A stretch of 14,457 bases of DNA, taken from assembly GCA_030018715.1 (NCBI GenBank), contig JASEHN010000031.1, positions 1 through 14,457 on the forward strand. The letters are read 5' to 3'. How positions within the stretch are numbered: position 1 is the first letter of the stretch; every line of letters starts with the position of its first letter. This document shows, piece by piece, positions 6,802 to 13,913 of the stretch. The notes below the pieces were generated by a model. The model was not told where the DNA came from, made no database searches, and saw nothing but the letters and a program-made list of their open reading frames with translations. This DNA comes from Thermodesulfobacteriota bacterium (GTDB lineage: Bacteria; Desulfobacterota; SM23-61). The position numbers and the translations under genes are program-made.

Positions 6802-7032
6802 TCATCCCCCGGCCAGGGGAGCGATGAGGGTAAGTTGGTCTTGGTCTTTTAGGATGGATTCTCTGGCGCCACGAATTTTGTTGATGAGTATAAAGCCTAT
6901 TTCCCAGTCTTTCAGGGATAACCTTTCAAGGACCTGGGAGACAGAAGTCCCTTCGGGAACCTCAAGAGCGACGAGCTTAGTTCCTTCATCCAGGCTCTTC
7001 ACTGTGCCGACAGTTTTAACGTAAATTACCAC
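6802..7032 (-). CDS. MoaD/ThiS-like sulfur-carrier protein
   Basis: 76 residues ending in LAGG. The C-terminal Gly-Gly is what MoaD/ThiS proteins carry as thiocarboxylate to deliver sulfur. The spacing from VPEGTSVSQVLERL (25-38) through FILINKIRG to DQDQLTLIAPLAGG fits the beta-grasp ubiquitin-like fold. MoaD supplies the dithiolene sulfurs of molybdopterin; a copy next to an AOR-family gene is common and suggests a carrier dedicated to the tungsten (or molybdenum) pterin of that enzyme. The only possible start in frame is GTG (7032), because a TGA lies upstream with no other start codon in between. There is no ribosome site: the 5' side is filled by 7-bp tandem repeats. It lies 114 nt downstream of aor. 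Confidence 0.8.
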   Translation of the reverse strand: MVIYVKTVGTVKSLDEGTKLVALEVPEGTSVSQVLERLSLKDWEIGFILINKIRGARESILKDQDQLTLIAPLAGG

Positions 7033-7033
7033 A

Positions 7034-7061
7034 GTTGCAAGTTGCGGGTTACGGGTTGCGA
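7034..7061. repeat. 7-bp tandem repeat (four units) abutting the moaD-like start codon
   Basis: On the plus strand: GTTGCAA, GTTGCGG, GTTACGG, GTTGCGA, then a decayed GTTCAAA (7062-7068). It starts one base from the GTG start of the carrier gene and occupies the place of its ribosome site. Read in frame it would code, but an upstream TGA and the lack of start codons exclude that. Confidence 0.7.
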
Positions 7062-7143
7062 GTTCAAATTTTTTCTTGCCGAGTCATATCTGAAAACCCT
7101 ATGCCCATAGCGCCAGGTACTTAACGTTTTTATTCTGATATGC

Positions 7144-7157
7144 GCCTTACGCCTTGC
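7144..7157. repeat. 7-bp repeat pair forming the end of the aor gene
   Basis: GCCTTAC (7144-7150) and GCCTTGC (7151-7157). On the minus strand these are GCAAGGC and GTAAGGC, and they supply the last codons (Arg-Lys-Ala) and the TAA stop of the aldehyde oxidoreductase. Same unit as at 2354-2360. Confidence 0.45.
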
Positions 7158-9000
7158 GGTTGTTGATCTTTTCAGCGACTTCTTCCAACCCTAACGAAAG
7201 AAGCTTTTCTTTTTTGGGGATCCCCTTTTCATCCCACCCGCGGAATTGGTAATATTCCCGGCGCATGTCCTTAAAAAGCTTCTCCCCTTCGCTTATTGGC
7301 TTCCCGGGCCGGAGAATTTCTAAAATTCTTGGGGGCAAAGTATCCTTTTCACTTAAGACCCCCATCAAAACATTGTAAGCCCGCTTCAGGTTGTAGAGGC
7401 GCTCCCCAACTTCCATCAAATCCGCGCTGGTCACCTCCCAGCCAGTCAACCCTTTGATCCACTGGCCCAGGGCCGCATGGGAGACACGGGCGAAAAACAG
7501 GAATTTACATAGACCCAGGGCATTGAAGACCGCCATGTAATTCTGCATCAGGGCGGTCATCTGGCCTTTGCCTTCGCCGGAAGTCCCGTCCATGGCTTTT
7601 AAGTAACCCATCTCCGGCAAAGGAACTCCTCCTTCCACCTGGTGGGAAAACCCTTCGAGATGGCAGGCTCCCCGGTTGGAGGTGGCCCAGCTCAAAGCCA
7701 AACTAACCGTGGGCGTCGGATTTGATAGAGAAACCTCCAAGCCCTTGGAATGCAGGGCAAAGTGTTCCGTCTCCCTGCCCAGAAATTTTGCTGCCTTTTC
7801 CACTCCGTCAGCGAAAACCGCGCCAACGCCCTGACGTCTCCCGATCTTCTCGATGAGGGAGAAAATTGCCTGCGCATTGCCCCATTGTAAATCCAGCCCA
7901 TCCGCTTCCTTGAGAAAGCCCTGGGTAAAGGACTCAATGGCAAATCCCACGGCGATTCCCGTGGACATGGTATCCAATCCCAGGTCGTTGCATAAATAAT
8001 TCAGGGTGATAATCGACTTCAGATCGTCGTTCAGGAGGAGCGAGCCGAGGCCGGCCAGGGTCTCATATTCCGGGCCGTGGCCGACTACTCCGGCATAGGG
8101 GCCTTCGGTGATCTTCACATCCTTGCCGCAGCGGATGGGGCAGGAAAAACAGCCATAATGATTCGTCAGATATTCGGCCACCATGGTCGGCCCGGATATT
8201 TTTTTAACCCCCTCCCACTTTGAGAGAAGGTAGTTTTTTATGGGCAGGGCGCCTACCGCTTCCTTGGATTCGATGAGGGCAGCCGTGCCAAACTTGCTCA
8301 GGCTCTCCACAAATTTCAGGTTGGGGGAAAAGTCGCGGAAGGCTTCCTGAAGAATTTTGGAATCGGCCACTTCCGGCCTCTTCTCTCCCCGGACCACCAC
8401 CGCTTTTAGGTTTTTCGCACCCATCACCGAACCTGGACCTGTCCGGGCCATGACCCTGGCCTCAGTTCCGCCGGTGATCACCCCGGCCATGAAGCTTAGG
8501 TTTTCTCCAGCCGGGCCGATGGCCGCCACGCGGGCTTTGGGGTCGGTCTCTTCCAGTAATTTTGCCGTGGCCTCAAAAGTTCCTTTGCCCCAGAGCGATG
8601 CGGCCGTGCGGATTTCCGCTCCTTCTGAGGTGACCCAGAGGTAAGCGGGCTCTTTGGCCCTACCAGTGATGATCAGCCCATCGAATCCCGTGAATTTCAG
8701 CTCCGGCCCCCAATGTCCGCCGGCGTTGGCCTCTCCCCAGTATCCCAGAGGAGACTTGGCACAGACGGATATCCGGCAGCCGCAGGGAACCGGTATTCCG
8801 GTGAAAAGCCCGGTCATAAAGATCAGGGGGCTATCCGGATGAAAAGCATCCACGGAAGAATCAAAACGATCCATGAGGATCGAAGCAGCCAGACCGCTTC
8901 CCCCGAAGTTTTTGCGTAAAGTCTGCTCGCTAAATTCTACCACCCGCTTCTTCCGGGTGGAGAGATCGACTTCCAGGATCCGGTAGGCAACTTTATCCAT
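7147..9000 (-). CDS. Aldehyde:ferredoxin oxidoreductase family protein (tungsten/molybdenum bis-pterin)
   Basis: 617 residues, usual AOR length. The N-terminal domain has the pterin-binding GGSGLAASIL (33-42) and the AGGHWGPELKFTGFDGLII block (93-111). The [4Fe-4S] ligands are Cys284, Cys287, Cys291 (YGCFSCPIRC) and Cys498 (NALGLCKF). Active-site GPEYET (309-314, Glu313) and His447 correspond to Glu313 and His448 of Pyrococcus furiosus AOR as I recall. The two pterin-side motifs usually written DxxGLD and DxxGLC read NDLGLD (338-343) and NALGLC (493-498), with Asn in place of the first Asp. Such enzymes oxidise aldehydes to acids with ferredoxin, or reduce acids when ferredoxin is very reduced; the metal and substrate cannot be told from sequence. 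It follows dctM by 25 nt with a GAGGAAGG ribosome site and precedes a MoaD-like carrier gene. Confidence 0.92.
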   Translation of the reverse strand: MDKVAYRILEVDLSTRKKRVVEFSEQTLRKNFGGSGLAASILMDRFDSSVDAFHPDSPLIFMTGLFTGIPVPCGCRISVCAKSPLGYWGEANAGGHWGPELKFTGFDGLIITGRAKEPAYLWVTSEGAEIRTAASLWGKGTFEATAKLLEETDPKARVAAIGPAGENLSFMAGVITGGTEARVMARTGPGSVMGAKNLKAVVVRGEKRPEVADSKILQEAFRDFSPNLKFVESLSKFGTAALIESKEAVGALPIKNYLLSKWEGVKKISGPTMVAEYLTNHYGCFSCPIRCGKDVKITEGPYAGVVGHGPEYETLAGLGSLLLNDDLKSIITLNYLCNDLGLDTMSTGIAVGFAIESFTQGFLKEADGLDLQWGNAQAIFSLIEKIGRRQGVGAVFADGVEKAAKFLGRETEHFALHSKGLEVSLSNPTPTVSLALSWATSNRGACHLEGFSHQVEGGVPLPEMGYLKAMDGTSGEGKGQMTALMQNYMAVFNALGLCKFLFFARVSHAALGQWIKGLTGWEVTSADLMEVGERLYNLKRAYNVLMGVLSEKDTLPPRILEILRPGKPISEGEKLFKDMRREYYQFRGWDEKGIPKKEKLLSLGLEEVAEKINNRKA

Positions 9001-9025
9001 GGAGAAAACCCTTCCTCATCTTCCC

Positions 9026-10345
9026 TCAACCATAAACTAAGGTAGGCAACCATAGAATGATCTGCGGGAAGAGGATGCACAAGGTCAGACCAATGGCTTG
9101 CAGAATTACGAAGGGCACGACCCCTTTTATAATATCCTTCAGTTCCACTTCTGGCGGGGCTACTCCCTTCAGATAAAAAATGGAATAGGCAAACGGCGGG
9201 GTCAGGTAGGACATCTGCAGATTTACACACACCAGCATGGCAAACCAAACAGGCTCAAAGCCAAGTTTTTTTACTATGGGGCTTATGACCGGGACCAGGA
9301 TCAGGAGGATGGCAATCCAATCCACAAACATCCCCAGGATGAAGACCATGATCATGATCACCACCAGAATCCCGATAGGTCCCAAGGCTGAGTTCAAAAG
9401 AAAGTTTTCAATGGCCGTGCCCCCCCCCAGAGCCAGAAATACGCCGGTAAAAACATTGGCCCCCACCGTGATAATCAAGATCATGGCCGAAGTAGAAAGG
9501 GTCATGTAAACAACGTCTTTTAAGGTTGGCCAATTCAGCTTTCCATAAGCCAGGCAGAGGATGGCCGCTCCGAATCCGCCCACGGCCGCAGCTTCCGTCG
9601 GAGCTGCCAGACCAAAAAGAATCGACCCCAAGACCGCCAGAATAAGAAAAAGTGGGGGAAAGAGGGTTTTTAAAAGCATGGAAAACAATTGCAGAAAGGG
9701 GATGTCCCGCTGTTCTTTGGGCAAGGCAGGGCCCAGGTGGGGTTGGAAGAAACACCTAACTCCGATATAAAACATGTACAAAGAAGACAAAAGTAAACCG
9801 GGAAGTATGGCTCCCGTAAAAAGCCTGGCGATGGAAATGCCCGCCATAGGCCCGTACAAGATCAGCATGATGCTGGGAGGAATCAAAACCCCGAGGGTTC
9901 CTCCGGCTATGATGCTTCCTGTGGCCAAGGGAATATCATAACCGCGCTTGAGCATTACCGGCAGAGTCAGCAACCCCATCATGGTTACAGATGCCCCCAC
10001 AATCCCTGTCGTGGCCGCGAGGATGGTGCTTAAGGCCACGGTAGCCAAAGCGATGGACCCGCGCAATGGTCCCAGAGCGAGTTGAAGGGTGCTGAAAAGC
10101 CCCTCGGCAATGCCCGACCTGTCCATCATATATCCCATAAAAACAAATAAGGGGACGGCCACCAGGGCATCATTGGCCATGATGCCGATGGTTCGGGAGA
10201 CCATCTGGTCTAAAACCGCTGGACCCCATCCCACATACCCAAAGATGAACCCGGTTCCCAGGAGGACGAAGGCAATGGGAAACCCGGAAAACATTCCCAA
10301 CAGAAGAGCGCCAAACATTATTAGAGCAAGGTATTGAGCTTCCAC
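9026..10345 (-). CDS. dctM: TRAP transporter large permease subunit (DctM/FcbT3 type)
   Basis: 439 residues, almost entirely hydrophobic, with about 12 membrane segments, as expected for the large TRAP subunit. Typical segments are the N-terminal LLGMFSGFPIAFVLLGTGF (15-33), VPLFVFMGYMMDRSGIAEGL (about 64-83) and a GGTLGVLIPPSIMLILYGP stretch (about 148-166). It forms the sodium-driven transport pathway in the inner membrane with DctQ. The start is GTG at 10345 with AAGGAG seven bases before it; that ribosome site overlaps the last codons of dctQ, only one base separates the two genes, and translation is probably coupled. The similarity is to the large-subunit class associated with mannitol/chloroaromatic and 2-oxoacid systems, judged by the neighbouring DctP. 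Confidence 0.93.
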   Translation of the reverse strand: MEAQYLALIMFGALLLGMFSGFPIAFVLLGTGFIFGYVGWGPAVLDQMVSRTIGIMANDALVAVPLFVFMGYMMDRSGIAEGLFSTLQLALGPLRGSIALATVALSTILAATTGIVGASVTMMGLLTLPVMLKRGYDIPLATGSIIAGGTLGVLIPPSIMLILYGPMAGISIARLFTGAILPGLLLSSLYMFYIGVRCFFQPHLGPALPKEQRDIPFLQLFSMLLKTLFPPLFLILAVLGSILFGLAAPTEAAAVGGFGAAILCLAYGKLNWPTLKDVVYMTLSTSAMILIITVGANVFTGVFLALGGGTAIENFLLNSALGPIGILVVIMIMVFILGMFVDWIAILLILVPVISPIVKKLGFEPVWFAMLVCVNLQMSYLTPPFAYSIFYLKGVAPPEVELKDIIKGVVPFVILQAIGLTLCILFPQIILWLPTLVYG

Positions 10346-10346
10346 G

Positions 10347-10850
10347 CTATTTCTCCTTCCCCCTCACAAAGTTCCAGGTCCGGATAAATTCGGCCACTCC
10401 CTGCAGCAATAAGATCAAAGTCGCTACCGGAAGTACGGTTTTGAATGGAGAAATAGCCACTCGCCAGCTGGTCATGGTGGTTTTCTCAGCGATTGACCAG
10501 GCGTATAGAGCATGCTGGGTTCCCACTACCAGAAGCACCAGCAAGGCTGGAAAGAAAAAAACCGGGAAAAGGCACAGGTCAATCTTGGCCTGCGTCCGCG
10601 GTGAAAACATCTTGAAGAAAACATCTATTCTCACATTTCCCTTGCGGTAAAGGATGTAACCGGCCCCCATCATAAAATGAGTCCCGTAAAGCATGTAGCT
10701 CAGGTCAAAGGCCCAGATGGTGGGAGCATTAAATATATACCTGGCCCCCACTTCATAAACCATGGCCCCGGTAAGGATGATGATAATCCACGCAAAGAGT
10801 TTGCCGCTCCCTTCGCTTAATTTATCGCAAAATTTCAAAAACCCTTGCAA
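10347..10850 (-). CDS. dctQ: TRAP transporter small permease subunit (DctQ/FcbT2 type), TTG start
   Basis: 167 residues from TTG at 10850. Four hydrophobic helices and the DctQ hallmark RYIFNAPTIWAFDLSYMLYG (about 37-56) identify it. It partners DctM in the inner membrane. The open frame extends 33 codons further (TTG at 10949, overlapping dctP), but that extension runs through a perfect hairpin and has no homology. The TTG at 10850 has GGAGG six bases upstream and gives an N-terminus (QGFLKFCDKLSEG...) that matches the amphipathic start of DctQ proteins. An ATG at 10910 also exists with only a weak purine tract. The gap to dctP is then 80 nt. Confidence 0.88.
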   Translation of the reverse strand: MQGFLKFCDKLSEGSGKLFAWIIIILTGAMVYEVGARYIFNAPTIWAFDLSYMLYGTHFMMGAGYILYRKGNVRIDVFFKMFSPRTQAKIDLCLFPVFFFPALLVLLVVGTQHALYAWSIAEKTTMTSWRVAISPFKTVLPVATLILLLQGVAEFIRTWNFVRGKEK

Positions 10851-10856
10851 AACCCA

Positions 10857-10861
10857 CCTCC
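10857..10861 (-). promoter_or_regulatory. Ribosome binding site that fixes the dctQ start
   Basis: GGAGG on the minus strand, six bases before TTG at 10850. It is the only strong Shine-Dalgarno sequence near any candidate dctQ start, so it decides in favour of the short form. Confidence 0.65.
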
Positions 10862-10877
10862 GAAACAATTTAAAAAC

Positions 10878-10902
10878 CCCACCTGCCTCTGCGGCAGGTG
10901 GG
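10878..10902. promoter_or_regulatory. Perfect hairpin between dctP and dctQ
   Basis: CCCACCTGCC (10878-10887) and GGCAGGTGGG (10893-10902) form a 10-bp perfect stem with a 5-nt loop. On the minus strand it is followed by GTTTTTAAATTG, a short T run, so it may be a leaky terminator or a 3'-end stabiliser for dctP mRNA. Either would give more binding protein than permease. It also looks like a short dispersed extragenic palindrome. Confidence 0.65.
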
Positions 10903-10930
10903 AATTTCATGTTCTTTCTGGATATCCAGA

Positions 10931-12046
10931 TTACTTCTTGGTCGGCCAATAATAGTCGGCAGCTACTTCATAGGGCGCGTAGAAACTTTTCCGATAAGGC
11001 ACCATCTTTTCGGCCCAATCCTTCTGGGACTGATAAACCTTGGCAAAGAAGGGGTCCTTGGCCACGTATCTTGCGGCTACTTTATCCCAGGCTTTGAGAA
11101 TCTCGATGAGGACTTCTTTGGGCGTCTCTACTACCGTGACCCCATGTTTTGTCTTGAGCACTTCCAGATCTTTGACGTTTCTCGAGGTCAGGTCCAGCCA
11201 GGATCGCAGCAGATTCTCCCGGCAGGCAATATCCACAATGGCTTTCAGGTCATCCGGCAGTTTATCCCAGGCATCTTTATTTACCAGGAACTCTAACGTC
11301 CCGGTATGCCGGTGCATCCCTGGGGCATGGTAGAATTTGGCCACATCCATTAAGCCCAGCTCCTTATCCATCGTGGGGTCCATCCATTCCGCGCCGTCAA
11401 GGACACCTTTATCAATGGCGGAAACGATCTCCCCTCCCGGCAAGGTAATGACCGAGAGACCAAATTCTTTATAAATTTCCGCGGTGACCCCGGCCGCCCG
11501 GAATTTCTTCCCTTTAAGATCTGCCACTGACTTCATAGGTTTTTTGAACCAGCCCAGCGGTTCGGAAGCGATGATGTCTGTGGGATGGATGACCACTTTT
11601 AGTTTCAGGATATCAGCGAAAAGCTGTTTATAGAGGTCCAGACCTCCGCCATAATACAACCATCCGGCAAAATCGATGTTATCCATGCCGAACGGGCCAC
11701 CGGCCACGCTGGCAAAAAGATTGGCCGCCGGGGATTTGCCGACCCAGTAGGCTGACCACCCATGACCGGCCTGAAGAGTTCCTCTGTGGACGGCATCCAG
11801 GACTTCGAAAGCCGGAACGATGGTCCCTGCGGAAGTTACCTCAATCTTCAATCGGCCTCCGGAAAGCTCTCCAATCCGTTTGGCCAGGCCAACGGCGCTC
11901 TCGTGGAGAAAGATCCCGGCCGGCCAGGTTGTTTGCAATTTCCAGGTAATGGTCTGGGCCTCGGCGCTCTTAAGAGCAGACCCGGCTAAACCAGCACCCA
12001 TTACCACCAGTGCCAAACTCAAACTCCAAATGACTAATTTTTTCAT
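10931..12046 (-). CDS. dctP: TRAP transporter periplasmic solute-binding protein (DctP, FcbT1/TakP class)
   Basis: 371 residues. Signal peptide: KK followed by a hydrophobic stretch (4-25) and a likely cut after AEA (28-30). The mature protein starts TITWKLQTTWPAG and has the landmarks of the COG4663 class: GPFGM (117-121), WLYYGGGLDLYKQL (129-142), GWFKKPMKSVADLKGKKFR (165-183) and GVLDGAEW (214-221). Arg183 is the conserved substrate-carboxylate arginine and Glu220/Trp221 match the metal/substrate site described for TakP, by recall. This class binds 2-oxoacids, lactate or aromatic carboxylates; the ligand is not predictable here. It works in the periplasm and hands ligand to DctQM. Ribosome site AAGGAGG before ATG at 12046. 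First gene of the operon; promoter presumably in 12047-12173. Confidence 0.93.
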   Translation of the reverse strand: MKKLVIWSLSLALVVMGAGLAGSALKSAEAQTITWKLQTTWPAGIFLHESAVGLAKRIGELSGGRLKIEVTSAGTIVPAFEVLDAVHRGTLQAGHGWSAYWVGKSPAANLFASVAGGPFGMDNIDFAGWLYYGGGLDLYKQLFADILKLKVVIHPTDIIASEPLGWFKKPMKSVADLKGKKFRAAGVTAEIYKEFGLSVITLPGGEIVSAIDKGVLDGAEWMDPTMDKELGLMDVAKFYHAPGMHRHTGTLEFLVNKDAWDKLPDDLKAIVDIACRENLLRSWLDLTSRNVKDLEVLKTKHGVTVVETPKEVLIEILKAWDKVAARYVAKDPFFAKVYQSQKDWAEKMVPYRKSFYAPYEVAADYYWPTKK

Positions 12047-12173
12047 CTTTCCCTCCTTTTTAATTTGTGCTCAACTACTGCTCGCTCGCCCGTATCTTTG
12101 TCCGGATGAATTTCTCCCCCCTTTCCCCTAAAATCAATATTGCCCTGATCTTTGCCTTTGCCGCCAATCAACT

Positions 12174-12342
12174 TTGATGAATTCGTAAAAAGTCGAATTT
12201 CCATAGAATTCGTCATTCCGGCCCCGATTTTCATCGGGATAAACTCCAGCCGGAATCCAGTTAATTCAAGATGTTCTGTCCGCCTGAGGCGGACTGCTTT
12301 CGCCGGGGTGACGATCCAAGAGACTTTTTACGAGATCATCAA
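12174..12342. mobile_element. Complete MITE-like repeat with terminal inverted repeats
   Basis: 169 bp. The ends (12174-12194 and 12322-12342) are inverted repeats of 21 bp agreeing at 19 positions, with core CGTAAAAAGTC / GACTTTTTACG. Inside, CGTCATTCCGG (12211-12221) pairs with CCGGGGTGACG (12303-12313), and GTCCGCC-TGA-GGCGGAC (12278-12294) makes a further hairpin. No coding capacity. Related copies at 1-54 and 6558-6683. No clear target duplication was seen. It lies upstream of dctP, about 130 bp from its start. Confidence 0.75.
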
Positions 12343-12510
12343 CTTTGTTTTATTCATCATTCTGAAAATCGGATTGTTTTGTCAAGAACAAAACACGATG
12401 GGCCTTTGCGGAAAATCCATTCTTATCACAGATTATTTATTTTTTCAATAAAATTATGGTCTTCTTCTTTGAAAGATGTTTCCATGAGGGGGCGTTGTGG
12501 CAGTTTTATT
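12343..12510. other. Intergenic tail of the macro-domain operon with an AT-rich dyad
   Basis: With the repeat and 12047-12173, this makes a 464-bp gap between dctP and the macro gene. TGTTTTGT (12375-12382) and ACAAAACA (12388-12395) form a perfect 8-bp dyad with loop CAAGA, possibly the end of the macro-gene transcript, or an operator. No ORF with support. The 12047-12173 part holds the dctP ribosome site and presumably its promoter, for which I see no strong box pair. Confidence 0.4.
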
Positions 12511-13056
12511 TCATAAAGCTTTTTCTTGCAAAAGATCCTTCAGGGCTTCTTCGTAGGACTCATAGGCCTCCTGGCCAAATAGAACGAAACGAACCGTTTG
12601 GATCCCTTCATGGCTATTCAAGTAATCGGCCACTGTTTTCAAGGCAATCGGTGCGGCCTCCCTTAGGGGGTAGCCATAGGCGCCGGTGCTGATGGAAGGG
12701 AAGGCTATGCTTTTGAGGTTATTCTCGCTGGCCACTTCCAGACTCCTCCGGTAGCAACTGGCCAGAAGTTCCGGGGCCTTTTTGCCTGCTGAACGATAAA
12801 CCGGCCCTACGGTGTGAATTACGTACCTGGCTTGCAGCTTGTAGCCCCGGGTGATTTTCGCGTCCCCGGTTTCACATCCTCCCAAACTCCGGCATTCCGA
12901 AAGAAGCTGCGGGCCGGCCGCGCGGTGAATGGCCCCGTCAACTCCCCCTCCTCCGAGCAGTGTGCGGTTGGCGGCATTGACGATAGCCTCCGTATCCTGC
13001 TCTGTGATGTCTCCCTGTAAAAGCTCTATCGAGGCTTTGCCGGCCCTCACCTCCAT
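12511..13056 (-). CDS. Macro-domain protein (ADP-ribose/O-acetyl-ADP-ribose hydrolase type)
   Basis: 181 residues, a single macro domain of the YmdB/MacroD class. Seen: GDITEQDTEAIVNAAN (15-30) with the NAAN motif at 27-30, the GGGGVDGAIHRAAG loop (35-48) with Asp40, GDAKITRGYKL (64-74), VIHTVGPVY (79-87) and the phosphate-binding STGAYGYP (123-130). Members remove ADP-ribose from proteins or hydrolyse O-acetyl-ADP-ribose. The start ATG has GGATGAGG just upstream, and the gene follows the nitroreductase by 11 nt, suggesting co-transcription. Since the RES family makes ADP-ribose-1-phosphate, a functional link between the two is conceivable, but they are 9 kb apart and not one operon. Confidence 0.92.
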   Translation of the reverse strand: MEVRAGKASIELLQGDITEQDTEAIVNAANRTLLGGGGVDGAIHRAAGPQLLSECRSLGGCETGDAKITRGYKLQARYVIHTVGPVYRSAGKKAPELLASCYRRSLEVASENNLKSIAFPSISTGAYGYPLREAAPIALKTVADYLNSHEGIQTVRFVLFGQEAYESYEEALKDLLQEKAL

Positions 13057-13067
13057 GGCCTCATCCT

Positions 13068-13904
13068 TTACAGCCAGCGGACGGCTGGCGGTTTGCGCTT
13101 AACCAATCTCTTGAATTTAAGAACAGGGTACCCTACGGTGCAGCAGGTGAAGATTTTATTCTCCTTAGGAATCTCCAATTCTTTGATGATGGACGGATCC
13201 CTCTCTGCCGCCGTTATGAAATACCCGATAATGCAAGTCCCCAGGCCCAGGGCCTGCGCCTGGAGCATGATGTGAGCCATGGCCAGGGAGCAATTCTGCG
13301 CCGAAGAAACATTTTCCTCCGGGGCATGGATGATAATCAGGGCCGGAGCCTGGCGAAAGATGCGGTCTTTGCCGGACTGATAATATTCCCAGTTCAGCCG
13401 AAACCCGCGCATATGGGATTGCAGCCAGGGAGGGGGGTTAACTCCGGGAGCGCTAAGCATCTTATACAGATTCCCAAAGAAAATGGCGGTCCGTTCGGCC
13501 AGGGCCCGGATGAGTTTCTTCTCTTTAATGACGATAAAGTGGAAATTCTGGGAGTTATGGCCCGTCGGGGCATACCGGGCAATATCGACCAATTTTTCCA
13601 GAACTTCCCTGTCCACTTCTTTTTCGGCAAACACCCGGCAGCTTCTGCGGGAGCGGAGAAAGGCGGCCAGGGTTTCGGGAGTTACCTCCAGATCTTCTTG
13701 AAGCTCCGGAAACTCCCGTTGATTCATCCCCTCAATGGTTATGGCTTCTACCGGGCAGAGGGCCAAGCAGTGCCCGCAGAGCGTACAATATTCCTCATCA
13801 ACGACCCGGATCCCTTGGCCATCCGTAAGGAGTATGGAAGGGCAGGTCAGGGTGCAATCCCCGCAGGAAATACATTTCTGGCTATCTATTTCAATTTTCC
13901 CCAT
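13068..13904 (-). CDS. Ferredoxin-nitroreductase fusion, FMN-dependent oxidoreductase
   Basis: 278 residues. Residues 1-58 are a bacterial 2[4Fe-4S] ferredoxin with Cys11, 14, 17, 21 and Cys40, 43, 46, 50 in two perfect CX2CX2CX3CP sets. From about 80 on comes a nitroreductase-family FMN domain: LRSRRSCRVFAEKEVD (83-98), ARYAPTGHNSQNFHFIVI (109-126) and a C-terminal CTVGYPVLKFKRLVKRKPPAV. Such fusions are common in strict anaerobes and probably pass electrons between ferredoxin-type partners and FMN; natural substrates are mostly unknown. The gene starts 9 nt after the lipoprotein stop. Soluble and cytoplasmic; no signal peptide. Confidence 0.92.
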   Translation of the reverse strand: MGKIEIDSQKCISCGDCTLTCPSILLTDGQGIRVVDEEYCTLCGHCLALCPVEAITIEGMNQREFPELQEDLEVTPETLAAFLRSRRSCRVFAEKEVDREVLEKLVDIARYAPTGHNSQNFHFIVIKEKKLIRALAERTAIFFGNLYKMLSAPGVNPPPWLQSHMRGFRLNWEYYQSGKDRIFRQAPALIIIHAPEENVSSAQNCSLAMAHIMLQAQALGLGTCIIGYFITAAERDPSIIKELEIPKENKIFTCCTVGYPVLKFKRLVKRKPPAVRWL

Positions 13905-13913
13905 GCCCTTCCT

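Noticed and set aside
10851..10949. N-terminal extension of DctQ from TTG at 10949
   Set aside because: Overlaps dctP, has no ribosome site, and translates the intergenic hairpin; the start at 10850 with GGAGG fits the family.
2749..13695. Avoidance of the AGATCT/RGATCY site
   Set aside because: AGATCT occurs at least four times in 14.5 kb, about the chance rate, so no depletion can be claimed.
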